Below, piece by piece: positions 1-11,571 of a stretch of 64,000 nt of DNA. The stretch comes from Pseudisothecium myosuroides (Eukaryota; Streptophyta; Bryopsida; Hypnales; Lembophyllaceae): assembly GCA_951799445.1 (NCBI GenBank), contig OX637293.1, forward strand, positions 10,850,001-10,914,000, read 5' to 3'. Within the stretch, counting starts at the first letter, position 1; every line of letters starts with the position of its first letter. The position numbers and the translations under genes were made by a program. The notes below the pieces were generated by a model. That model was given only the letters and a program-made list of their open reading frames with translations. It had not been told where the DNA came from and made no database searches.

Positions 1-3000
1 TGCTTGTTGGTATGCACGGTAATGAATTGAATAAATGAAACAAGCTTGACAAGGCTGCTAGAGCGTGAACATAAACTCCAATGTGACCTGATTTTGACAT
101 CACCAACCGACGGGCCAGGGAGGATTGACACCCTTATTGTCCCATATTGTCTCTTCATTGCCGCTTAAATTTGTATTTCTTCACCTCTCCTAGCTAATTT
201 GGGACCTCTGATTCCAAGCATGAATTCCGAATATGCTAATTTTGTCATGGGTGGCAAACTGGCAAATAAAAAATTCCAGTGTTTTCCCCGGGGATAAACC
301 GCGGGGCAATAAGCATTCCTCCCTGGCCCAACTGGAAGTAACTGTAATCCAGAAAACCAAAAGTATTTACTGCACGGTTACCGATACCGCAACCGCAATT
401 AATTTACATAGTGAATTATTTTAGAGAAACATTTTCTACTTACGCGGTTCTGCACAGTCGGAGAACGTTTCCTGCACTGTCGCTCAAAACTTGATCCCAA
501 CATGAGCTTCACTGTACCACTAGCTAGCTCGTCAGTTACACGAAAGTGCATGACTCCAGGGGATTTACCACCTAATATACTGATCATTCAACTCTTGACC
601 CCTGAGACTACTTTGTGAGCTTTCAAAGTCCTCAGACACCGACCCCATGATGTAGACATCCTTGGAAAATTAATTTCAAACTGCATGTGGTCAAACTACT
701 GCAGCAAGCTCAGGCTAGCTACGACCGCTTGCAAATTAATTTCATCTCAATCAGCAACCGATACGTCTCTGTAGCATTAATCGCACTACTCTGTACTACT
801 TTGTTTTCTAGTTGTATTACATTATTTGCTTCTACTGGTGCCCCAATAATGTAGGTGCAGTTAGGGAAGCGACTTGTGATGTAAACCGTACCGTATGTAC
901 AGACAGATGGGAATTTAGTCAGTACTCACGAAGTGCCATGGCAGTGCATTTCACATCACCACAGATCATTGACAGCGAGGGAGGTAGCTTCGCAGTTTAA
1001 GCTAAACCTAAGCTAAACCCTTAATTACGTTCTCTTCATGGATTGGCTGGTCAAAACCAAAGCTAATGAGTTTTGTGACTCAATTCTCGATACCAAAAAC
1101 AAGGCTCAAGCTAGGGCACGTACACCAGTACACGGGTAGAAATTGGCGAATATTGTGAAGCTGCGCTGGACCAGAGTTCTACACAATGTGAGTAATTGAG
1201 CACTAGCTATCGTAGGACTACTTCACTTTCACAATTAAACTACATATTCGTTAAAATGGTGGCCGGATTTCAGAGAAATAGGCACAGTTTCAGTCGCCCG
1301 AGTGAAACCACATTTCTAAATCCGTCGATCCTAGTTTCAAAGCTCTAGCCACTCGAACGTCACAGCGCTTTGAAACAGGCTATTCTTTAAGAAACATATG
1401 ACCCTAGTTTCACCGCACGTACGTGTTTATTATCTGGACGTTGGCAATCTCGTCGAGTAATGCTGTTACGGTCAATGACATATTGTAGAACTGCAAGCCT
1501 ACATGCTTCACTTGTAGGCAGAATGCCAATTACTTTCAATCGGCGGAAACTCACAACATTGGCCTTTTTCCAGGCCTGAAATATAAATCTATACCAGTCT
1601 TCGAGCAGTTTCTCCAGCTTTGAGCAGTTGAATGTCACAACCTTGACACTCTGAATTGCGCCAATGTAACTAAATTGGCGTTGCAGTTACATCACAGTTG
1701 GACAAGTCATCAGTGCATGCTGTAACCGTTGTCTCCAATCCTCCTCCCCATTATAGAGCGCAAATTCACGTCTTTCACGATCACGGCAGTTTTCTAACCC
1801 AAAGAAATGGCAAGAGTCGAGGGCAAGCTAGTTCTCCTGACCGTTTCCCCAAACTAAGCCTTGAAGTACGTTTAGTTTTTTGCCTAATTGCTGGATACCT
1901 GGACTCTTGGTATTGTACCATCCGACAGACCAAGCGATCGTGGACAAGTAGTTACGCCCGAGGTCTATTCAATGCTTGCTACCAGTCAAAAAATCTTGAC
2001 AGCATTCAGAGAAACTCTTGATCGATCAACATGAGGATCTCGAGAGAATGAACTGGAGAATCGTATTCCTTAGCAGGAACTTCTAAGACCACTACGGCTA
2101 CTGGAATAACATGTGGAATACTCATTTGTGCACTAATCTTAGCGGCTAGGCCCGTCATATATCTCATTACCGCCCTTCAGTCAACATTCGTAGACTCCGT
2201 GAACTTGAACATAACTACGCACCATTGCAGGATTACGGGTTTAGGGCCTTACCTTCTGGACTTACTGCATTCTTCACTGGGTACGCCGCCTCAGCTTTCC
2301 GAATGTGTTGGGAGGCCGGTCGGCTATCGCTGAATCAATTGTCCTCGAGCTTCTGTCTTCTGGGCATCATCAACGATTTTTGCTGCATTGTTGATGCCGA
2401 CGGTCCACCATTTGATCACTCCAAACCTGAAATAGTGATTGCACGCCTATCTGAGGATCGTACCTACATTCCACCACAGACGTAACGGACTCCATCAATA
2501 CAAATTCCCCAGAATGATCCCTGGCTAACAGAGACCACCGAGGACGTACTTCACCACAGGAATATCGTGTGCTGCCAGAGAAAAAGCTTCAACCCATATC
2601 TATTCAATTCCACCGACCAGACTCAAAGACGAAGCCGCAAGTGTGGTACCGGTATCAGTCCAGCTAGCAGAATGCACACTTCGAATCGAAACTGTCGTAA
2701 ACGCTAACTTCGGCAAAATTGTCTGAATCGAATCACTTGACGAGATCTGCTCATACCCCACTCGAATCTACTCCAGTGAAGTGAAAAATCAGGATAATCC
2801 GAAGGCGAAAGTTTGGGCGGGCTAGCTAGCTAGAAGGCTCACTCCACCAAGAAATTGAATCACGCGAATGTGGTGCTCTATCTCCACAATCCAAAAGCTC
2901 CAGCCGCAATACAAAACCTCACACAGTACAACCGTCCTAAAGTCGTGGGCAGCAACGTACCACACGAAGGGCTTAGGAAGGGAGCTACCTTAGGTGGAAC

Positions 3001-4803
3001 CGTGGAAGGGGTGAGTGAAGTTTGTCAACGATTCATGTACAGCTGCAACACAGATCGAAAACTCCCGCACTGACGCCAAAAGGAAGGGCCTGGGCGGTTG
3101 ATGTGGAGAGGACGAAATCAATATAAGGCTTGGATGCCCCCGCAAATTCTACACCAGTAGAAGGCCGAGAAGAACCAACCCTACGGTCAAGCGAAGCAGC
3201 TGACAGCAGAAGGGGAACCTGACCACGTCCCTTCCGGAAACGACATGGTTGGCCAACGCAAAGGGCCAGGACAACAAAAAAAACGGTAGCTACCTAACTA
3301 GGCTTTGCGATACTCCCTAGCTCTTTCTTTTCTTTTCTTTTGTACAATTAAAAAACAAAGAGGGGAATAGAACTCAGTTCTGGCTCCCGAGAGCAACCGT
3401 GAGCTATCTTTAGAGGAGAGTAACCCTCTCGGCTCTTACACCAATTAGCGAGAAACTCAGTTTCGACACTATGGTATCCTCACCATACTTGCAAGTTGCA
3501 ACGCTCCCTCGATCGCCCTACCTAGGGTTTATTGAAGACCTCTCCTCCGACACTCTCACTGCTGAAAGAATGCGTTGTTAAGTACAAGTCATTTGCGGAA
3601 TTTGTCAAGCCCAGCAGGAGAAGGACTAGAAGAAGACCTGCCTGGAAGAAGATTGAACGAGTCGCAAAGCTGCCAGAGATTGTCGACTGGTTGTCGAATA
3701 GAAGCTGCACTTCAACAACTCCAGTTCTGACTGATGACCTCGAGGATGGTGCCCACATTCAATGCCTTAAAGCCGGGAACTCCGGTCCTCCGTCCTTACC
3801 CCAACTTTGTAAAATTAACGGTAAATTATGCCCTCGTTCACACCGCGTTCCAAAAAGGAGGACGCAAGGTAAAAATCCAACCACAAACACAACACACACC
3901 ACACTTGTACAGTAAATAGTATGACTGGAGCCTATCCTTACTATTCATCTTCATAGCATGTTACCACGATACTCACTTGGCTTCCTGTCGACTGAGTGTG
4001 AAAGAAGCAAACTGTAAAAGGTTGAAAACTTGGAATACATACCGGTACCCTCAAATCCGTCGTTTGCGTCTTACCCTCTCGGGGCCGGCACTTTGAATGT
4101 ATCAGCACCTGTCAGACCCAGGAAAGACCGACATCCGGAACCGTGAACTACCGGCTCGCTCGTTCTGACCTCACCGACCACGTAAGTGCTTCCCCCTTTT
4201 GGCTTTTTCCCCCACAATCATCATTTTGTCATGGGGATAATAAAAGGCCCATCCGGGACGAAATTATGGGTCGCTTTTGGGAAGGAGGAAACCATTATAC
4301 CTGGAAAGGAGAACCACTGTAGCCATGGAGAGAAGGCAGCGCCCCAGAACCGGCAGACACGCCCCTAGAGTCCGGAGACGCCCTCTCCTGCCTGCAGTGC
4401 GCCCGCTCCTGTGGTCGGTTCTACCGTCCATGCCAGCGCATACACAGGCTGAAACTCTAGCTCCATCTTTCCTGTAATCGATCTCACCGCGCCAATTCAA
4501 ACATCGCACCACACAGAGGATTACAAGTGGTCGGCTCCGGGAAATACCAATTAAGTATGCTGGGGGCTCATCAATCGCCGCAGCCGGCCGGCCTTGTCGA
4601 CGTTGACCTTCAGTCGAGACCTAGCTTGAACGGCCGGCGTGGGGATTGAAAGCTACTTCGACTTCGCACGATTTCATATCATCAACTCGCGCGCTCTGAA
4701 ATGAGAATCAGCTGCTCATTATTAATTGCAAACCCTGTCGTATTGAAATCGGCAACTTCGTTAGCTTCCGGAGGACCGTTAAGCTGTTAGAAATCAGTGA
4801 TCA

Positions 4804-4889
4804 TGTCAGGTGGCGTTCTTTTAATTCCGCATCGGAATTTCCTTCGACAGCTATTCAAATGCGGAAGTCCCAAGAACACCACCTGACAA
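4804..4889. repeat. 86-bp hairpin with arms of about 28 bp
   Basis: TGTCAGGTGGCGTTCTTTTA on the left pairs with the complement of the right arm, TGTCAGGTGGTGTTCTTGGG, and both continue into an ATTCCGCAT or CTTCCGCAT block. The loop is about 26 bp. It is followed by a short tandem duplication of CACAAGTTTGCATT (about 4888-4918). It may be a small MITE or a hairpin RNA precursor; the sequence alone does not decide. Confidence 0.6.
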
Positions 4890-5099
4890 GTTTGCATTCA
4901 CAAGTTTGCATTCACAAGAAGTCAGTCAGTCGCATTTGTAACGTAAGTTTGTGTCTGGATTTTAATTTGTGCAATCTAGAAAAGTTTGAAAGATGTATTG
5001 CTAGTTGGCATATAGTTTCAAGTTAGTGAAATGTGATCGTTCTTGAATCTTGTGACTGTGATTGTTTGAGCTACAGAGGTACTGCCAGTTTGAAAGAGA

Positions 5100-5720
5100 G
5101 TATTGCATGTTGGAAGGTTCCCTGATTATCTTGGGCCTACAAGATTTTGAACATTAAGAAGTTTTATTTCTACTTATAATTTGTAATGTTAGTTAGTTTA
5201 GATTCGTTTGTAACGTAAAGTTTCATAATCTGATAAGTATTACAAACTTATGATTGAACACTTAACAACTCACTTTCTTGAATAATGATTATTTAGATCT
5301 ACTTTGAAATTGTTCAACAGTGATATTACATTAGTCATGCATTTGAAAGGTTGTGTGATTATACTGGAACTAGAAGATTATGAGCATTAAGAAGTTTTAT
5401 TTCTACACATGATTCACAATGCCATTATTTGTTTGTAATGTAGCATTCATGAGATATTACAAACCTCATTGACAACTTGACAACTTGATCTTTGTAAGAT
5501 TGATTACATAACAAGTTTATATTGGAGTTTCTTGAGTGTATGAACTATGTAAGAAATGAGATTGTATAAAATTATTAAATTTAAATGATCATGATTGAAT
5601 TGTTTCAAAATTTCTTAACTTTTTATGAAATGTATCTCACTAACTCATACTATAAAATTGAGTAATCACATGCAGAAATAAAACTTCTTAATGCTCATAA
5701 CCTCCAGCAACAGTTTAACC
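5100..5720. repeat. Local direct and inverted repeats around AAGAAGTTTTATTTCTAC
   Basis: A unit holding GCATTAAGAAGTTTTATTTC occurs at about 5150-5175 and 5379-5404, roughly 230 bp apart in direct orientation, each followed by related sequence rich in TTTGTAATGT. A reverse copy (AATAAAACTTCTTAATGCTC) lies at 5677-5697. The pattern could be a decayed inverted-repeat element. No gene was seen. Confidence 0.55.
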
Positions 5721-7560
5721 TCAATCTTCACAACTGCATGACACATGTAATTATCACAACAGTCATTGTACTTCATATACCGAAGCTTGTCGATAAGTAC
5801 ACAATGCATGAATCGCAATGACTGATCGAGAGGTCACTTGAATCACGCCTGTAGTACTTCGAATTCAACGATCGCACTGTAGTGTGTAGTCGGAACTCCG
5901 ATCCAACCTGAATCACGTACAACAAAGCTGACTTCACAATTTTGACAACATCGACAAGTTACAACGTACAAGTATTCACAATTAAAACAATACAGTCATC
6001 GCAACCGGAACATCACGATTGAAGCATTGTATATAGATCGACTGCAGCTAGCAGGTTTACACTCAGAGATCTAAGCTAGCACTCCAATTTCGAGATTAGC
6101 GACAGAGATTAGTCAAAAGCCTGTAGATTGTGGATCCAGAAACAATCATTCGATTGTAATGAAGTCGCTGGAACAATGTCAGGAATGACGTAACTGTCTG
6201 GATCACTGCCACAAGAAGCGGAGATCGATCGATCGATTGGGGGTTCAGATGAACAGGCTTACCTACAGACAGTCCATCAGCACTTGCAGTGACTCTGACA
6301 ATTGCTGTCACGCAGCAGCTTTGATTACAAGACTTCCATAGAGTTTCAGACAGTTGCTGCATCCCGCACAGCGTGACTCACTCGCGTAACTACTAGGACT
6401 ATGTACTGTGTATCTGATCTGATGATCGCTCCTCCATGGTGATCAAACAGACCAGGAGGTTGTATTTAAAGCCTCACGGAGCCAATCATAATTTGTCAAG
6501 TGGTGCATGCATCAGCAGTCTGCCCATCGAAGGAACAGTAGATCGAGCTGTCTAGAACAGCATGATAATGTAACAGACTAGTCGACCGTAGAGCTGCAGC
6601 TAGCAGCATTCATTATTATTCCTTCAAATTGTGTGATCGAGGGCGCGCTTTAGCACGATGATTCCTTCAAATGCTGTGATCAACGGGTGTGGACTACAGG
6701 AATGATCGATGCCGCCATCCCCAATGGACCTGATCGAAATTTAAGGCATGGAGCTGATTCAGCAAGGTTCCCCCACCTGGCCTCCAGCGCATGATGTCGC
6801 CAAGTGAAAACCAACCTGATCTACGTAGTAGTAGTTGCAATAAAAGAAAAGAATAAACTTGGTGCGAGCGAGCTAGCCAGTAGCTAGGTCAAAGGGCTGC
6901 CACGGACCCCACTGGCCTAGCTACCTAGTTCTTCCACATTCGGTGACTCTGCAATGTGCACAGATAGCATGATAGCAAGCGCAAGCTGCAGTCCAGCCTC
7001 CATACTAAAACTTCCCGGTAAGTCGCTCTGACTGACCCTTCCAGACCGTTTTCGGCTGGGGGCTGCTGTACTTTTACGGATATTAGAAAAATGTACGTGC
7101 TTTTCTGTGTCTATGGGAATTGCACCAAATGAATATATACGTCCTTTTTCTGACGATCCAAATTCCATGCCTAGTGTCGTCTCCTAACGCTTCCTATTCT
7201 ATCATCACTGAACATTGACAGTGAACCAAAATTCTTCAAAATTCTGCAGGATGGCCATTTTGGATTTCTCCTCTCTTCAGTTTGTGTCCAAAAAGAAAAA
7301 TTCAAAAACTTGCCGGCAGGGTGGGAATAAAAATGGACTGCAGCAGTCACCGACAAGGAGTCACAGCCATGATTCCTCCGCAGCAGGTTTTATTAGCTCC
7401 ACCTCCGCACCCGGCCAGAAAGAACGCACCACCGTGCACGTCAGTCAGTCATTCCCGTTGTGGGGTCTGTACGGCGCTCCATTAATAGCGGCACCCAGCC
7501 AGTCCAGAAACTCCGGGAAACCTCCGAAAAACCACGATGCAGCTGGTGCACGACTTCTCC

Positions 7561-7590
7561 ATTTATTTATTTATTTATATTTTTTTTTTC
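7561..7590. repeat. TTTA microsatellite followed by a T tract
   Basis: About five TTTA units run straight into a stretch of T residues. It is low-complexity sequence with no coding value. Confidence 0.8.
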
Positions 7591-7730
7591 GGAGAACAAA
7601 TGGGGAGAATCTATTGGATCAAAGAGACTGCACAGCTTATAAATAAACGGTCCAACAGTGCGTGCCTGCTCTGGCGGGGGCTGGGAATGTCGATGATGAG
7701 GCGGATCATGGATTATTTATATGGGATTAT

Positions 7731-7787
7731 ATTATTATTACTACTCCTACTACTATTAATATTATTAGTTGCTGCTGCTGCTGCCTT
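7731..7787. repeat. Compound trinucleotide microsatellite
   Basis: Imperfect ATT and ACT triplets are followed by GCT units. In one frame they would read as runs of Leu and Ala, which explains the long leucine-rich open frame here. It is not evidence for a gene. Confidence 0.8.
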
Positions 7788-8850
7788 ACTATTCCTGGTG
7801 ATCGATGTCGATGCGAAACTGCGAACCGATCGAGCACGTCAGGTTCCCCTGGATTGCCATCACTGTTTCCGAGCTCTTTCGTCATTTTTTCCGTGCTCTT
7901 TCCTCAGTCCTTTTCCCCTTCTGTTTCTTTGTTTCTTTTTATTCTGAGTGGTGCAGAAATTTCCAGAAACTTGAGTACATGACTGGTTTACAGTAGTTTT
8001 TTGTTTTTGTTTTTGTTTGTTTTTGACACAAATGGAACGGAATTACAGTTGTTTGTGAAGGTGCGATTACCCCATCCGAATCGCACGTGTGATCGAACGG
8101 TTAGAATGTGAGGATCTCATTCTTGAGGCTGTTGGAAACTTGGAACTTGGAGCACCTGCCGGTTTTAGGTGCCACCATTTTGAAAGCAAGGCTGATGTGG
8201 AGCTGCGAGAAAATTTAGAATGATGGTAAGGTAAGGGTTGCAGGAAGACGACAGAATGGGTCGCCGCTGCAGATTAGAAAAGGGTGATGGATAGGTTGCA
8301 GTTCAACTTGGGGTTACACTTGGTGGAAGGCCCATGCCATTCTTCATCATTTATGGATCAAAAGTCTACTTGGAATTTCGACATGATCTAACGACATGAT
8401 CTAAGGAGGGAATGATTTTTCAATATATTAAAACAGTTTTTTTTCCATTTCTTTAATGAGGAAGGTAGATATTGGTTCAGGGTTTTTTTTAAGCAATTTA
8501 TTTTTTTCATTTTTATGGTGTGAAGAATATCTAGTATATCATATGCAAAATATGCCTAAAACATAAGAAATTTCACTAAAAAGTTCAAAAATATAATATT
8601 TTATTGCAAATTGAACTTTGGGGCTTGGACATATCCAGGGTACTAGAACCTTAATGTATTGATTTTCTAAATTATAAAATGACATAGAACTTTGGTTTTG
8701 TACACCATAATGTTTTTTACACCATATATATTATCTATACATTAAATTAGCTTGGTTTTTTTATTATAGTTAGCTACCATATTTTATTTATTTGTTTTAT
8801 TTTGTTTGAGATGTTGAGATGTAACAAACCGTGAAAGACGTTCGGTTGCA

Positions 8851-10318
8851 GGGTGATTGCAAGAAACACCTGTCGATTTTGTTGCGTTTGGCTGATTTTT
8901 TTGGGAGTACTTTAAAATTAGAAAACTAATTTTTAAAAATTTCAAAAAATATGACTAATGTATATATCTTTAAGACGAAGGTTCCTAGGGAAGGAATTTT
9001 ATAGGAAAATTCTCTAAATAGGAGAACTTGAAAAGTGCTAAGTCACAAGAAAATACATACCTTCATGTTTTAATTAGGAAAAAATAGTAAAAATAAGTAA
9101 ATACACAAAATCAAAACTGGCCATTTGCAACAGCTTTATGGAGATGGTCAATCATCAAAAAAAAAACCAAAATAATGTTTCATGTATTTCGAAATGTAAG
9201 CAAAAAGAAGCTCACTTTGTAGACTTCCACACTACACAAAATTAACTTTTTTTTAAATCCCTCTCCTGGAGAGTTAGAAGTCTACTAGAGGGTGATTGCA
9301 TGAATGACTAGCTGATTTTGTTCCACTTTGGCTGTTTTTGACTAGTACTCTCAATACTATGAGCTTTTTGTATATGAATTTTTTTTAAATTAAATTAAAT
9401 AAGGATAATTAGTATAACATTCGAAATAGCATATCACCAAAATTTCAGACCTAAAAAAAATCTAGGTAAAAAGTTATTCACAAAAACGTGTGAGCTGAAA
9501 TTTTGAAGAAAATACATAGTTTGACGTTTTAATTTGCACAAAATAGGAAAAATCATTTTCAAAGAAACTAAAGATTGGCCATTTGGAAAGACTTTATTTT
9601 TAAGTGATTTCACCAAAAAAATTATCTTGAAACCATCTTCAACATTCAGAATTGCGCACGTAAGAGAGCCTTCTTTGCATGGACGTAGAGGACATAAAAT
9701 ATAATATTTTCTAATGCCCCTTGGTAGGAACATGACTTATTACTATGGGAATAGACCATAGAAATTTCAGCTCCAAATCATTAAATTTGGGTACTCTATC
9801 GTACTAAAAGCCCTTAAAACACAAAACGTGACATATTAGTTTAAATGATTTTTAAATATAAAATGATTTTTAAAAATTTCTGAAAAATATGACATATGAT
9901 TAGTCTCAAGAAAGGCATCTCCAATAAAATTTTCAAATTCATACAAGTCATGTTGCAAAAGTTATAGCAAAAGGAAGTTTTGACACTGCCTCTGAGACAA
10001 AGTTTCAGTACTGGTCTTTCATGCAATCACCCTAGAAGACCATCTACTCCAAATTTCAGCTCCAAATTCGTTTTTGGGGGTCCAAAATAGTACTAAAAAA
10101 CCCAAATTGACAAATGTGACATGAAATTAGGGGCTGTTTTTATATAGTAAAACATTTTTGAAAATTGCACAAAAATTATGCAAGATGTATAATGGTCATG
10201 AATATCTTCCCTATAAATCTTAAGTCATTTGGATCTAAAATGCAAAAGTTATGCCCAAAAAACAAATCAGAATGCACCGTGTGACACAAAATAGTACAGG
10301 TGTTTCTTGCAATCACCC
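8851..10318. mobile_element. GGGTGATTGC-family MITE, copy 1, interrupted by a second copy
   Basis: The ends are GGGTGATTGCAAGAAACACC and its complement near 10299-10318. They are flanked by TGCA (8847-8850) and TGTA (10319-10322), one mismatch in a 4-bp duplication. A second copy sits inside at 9290-10032. With that insert and its duplication removed the element is about 721 bp, the family size. No protein-coding frame was recognised. Confidence 0.75.
9290..10032. mobile_element. GGGTGATTGC-family MITE, copy 2, nested in copy 1
   Basis: It begins GGGTGATTGCATGAATGACT and ends with the complement GGGTGATTGCATGAAAGACC, 743 bp in all. TAGA borders both ends (9286-9289 and 10033-10036). The host sequence reads smoothly across the joined flanks when compared with copy 4 near 34.1 kb, which shows it inserted after copy 1. 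Confidence 0.8.
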
Positions 10319-10447
10319 TGTAGTCTCGGTACCACTTGAAAGCTCTTGGTGAAGAAGGGTGCATTGACTTTGTTTTGTGGCGTTTGGACCTCTAGTGTAA
10401 AAGTTATTGAATTCAAAGGTTTATATGGATCGGAAAATTGAATTAAA

Positions 10448-11198
10448 GGATAGTTGCAAGAAACACTTCACGTTTTTTCCGTCTAAACTACGTTTTTTGG
10501 CCACACAACTAGCAGTATTACACAATACTACCAATACTACATTTTAGCAGCACCCTAGCAAATCTGAATCGTCAATTTACGGCATCTGCAGATCTAAACC
10601 GTCGATTTAGTACTATATTGTACTATGCAGTACTACAGACTACTACAGAGTTTTGCAGAAGCCACTAGGAGCAAACAAGGGGTCTGTGGAGTTTTTCATT
10701 TTTAGTAGTTTAAAAAAAATTCAAAAAAAATTCCATGAAGAAAGCCAATTTATTAAAGAAGATTATGCTCACATTGCACCAAAAATTTCATGAAGGAAAT
10801 TGTTTCCCTCTTCATAGCCTTCATGCAAAGGAAGGTCATTTTGGCCCCATGTGCGCAACCAGCATGTTGCTATTTTCATAAAAACTCATCGTCAACCCTT
10901 GTAATGTTAGAAGACCTCCAACATGTCCAATTTGTGACTTCAAATTTGCATTTTTGGGTCAAAAATAGGACCAAAAACCTCCGAAATGGCCAAGGTAGAC
11001 ATCCAATAGGGGACATGTTAAAAATAGTAAACTAATTTGAAAAAATTTGAAAAAATTACTCAATGTCTACAACTACCGCATCTACTTTCATTCCAAATTT
11101 CATACCAAATGGACAAACAATGCAAAAGTTATGAGCAAAAACCACCTGTCCGAGGGCAAGGGGACAAGAAACAGGACAAGTGTTTCTTGCAATCACCC
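10448..11198. mobile_element. GGGTGATTGC-family MITE, copy 3
   Basis: The left end is a slightly decayed GGATAGTTGCAAGAAACACT and the complement of the right end is GGGTGATTGCAAGAAACACT; length 751 bp. TAAA occurs on both sides (10444-10447 and 11199-11202). A related sequence at about 38700-38800 runs through the insertion point without the element and with a single TAAA, so it serves as an empty site. Confidence 0.85.
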
Positions 11199-11571
11199 TA
11201 AAATACCTTTTATTTTGGAAAAAACATAACTTTTGCATTGCATGTCCAAACAATGCAAAACCGCAAGGCCCTTGCACTCCTTCATATGTAGAACTTTCTA
11301 TTTGCGTCAAGAACGCAACCTCTTCCATCGCAACAAAGCCTTTTGCATTCCTTTTTGTATAAAAAATATAAAAATAAATTCTTTGCTTTTATTTTGACTG
11401 TGGCAACATCACAAGGACACACTTGTAATGTATAAAACACTATGGTGTACAAAACCAAAGTTCTATGTGATTCTATAATTTATAAAATCAATACATTGAG
11501 GTTCTAGTAACCTGGATATGTCCAAGCCCCAAAGTTCAATTTACAATAAAATATTATATTTTTGAACTTTT

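Larger units (their letters stand above)
1..8000. other. Less AT-rich stretch with no recognised gene
   Basis: Base composition is visibly more balanced than the rest of the window. The longest open frames are under 150 codons and match nothing I recognise. The stretch 165-330 partly resembles 29240-29400 (both contain CTTCACCTCTCC and later TTTTCCCC). Around 3590-3920 three forward frames are partly open with codon-like sequence, but they shift between frames and have no recognisable family. It holds the hairpin at 4804 and the local repeats at 5100-5720. Confidence 0.5.
8580..11571. repeat. 3.0 kb unit bounded by long inverted arms, filled with nested elements
   Basis: The left arm (about 8580-8711) and right arm (about 11441-11571) are roughly 130-bp inverted copies of one another, sharing for example TTGAACTTTGGGGCTTGGAC. 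Similar but more diverged arm sequences occur near 20797-20960 and 35480-35620. Two insertions of the GGGTGATTGC family (8851-10318 and 10448-11198) make up most of the interior. Without them the unit would be about 760 bp. The stretches 10377-10447 and 11199-11400 match 38690-38960. Confidence 0.6.

Noticed and set aside
3532..3919. Possible small gene of about 127 codons
   Set aside because: The longest frame lacks an ATG at its start, the codon-like portions lie in different frames, and no family is recognised. It is kept only as a question in the findings.
4264..4512. Arg-rich frames on both strands
   Set aside because: Short GC-rich patch, open on both strands, no homology recognised.
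7537..7982. Leucine-rich and phenylalanine-rich frames resembling membrane segments
   Set aside because: They translate microsatellite and T-rich sequence; overlapping frames are equally open.
8849..10320. Reading the GGGTGATTGC family as hAT from a CAGGG start in copy 1
   Set aside because: The required 8-bp flanks (TTCGGTTG and TAGTCTCG) do not match, and other copies have no CA before GGG but do show 4-bp duplications.
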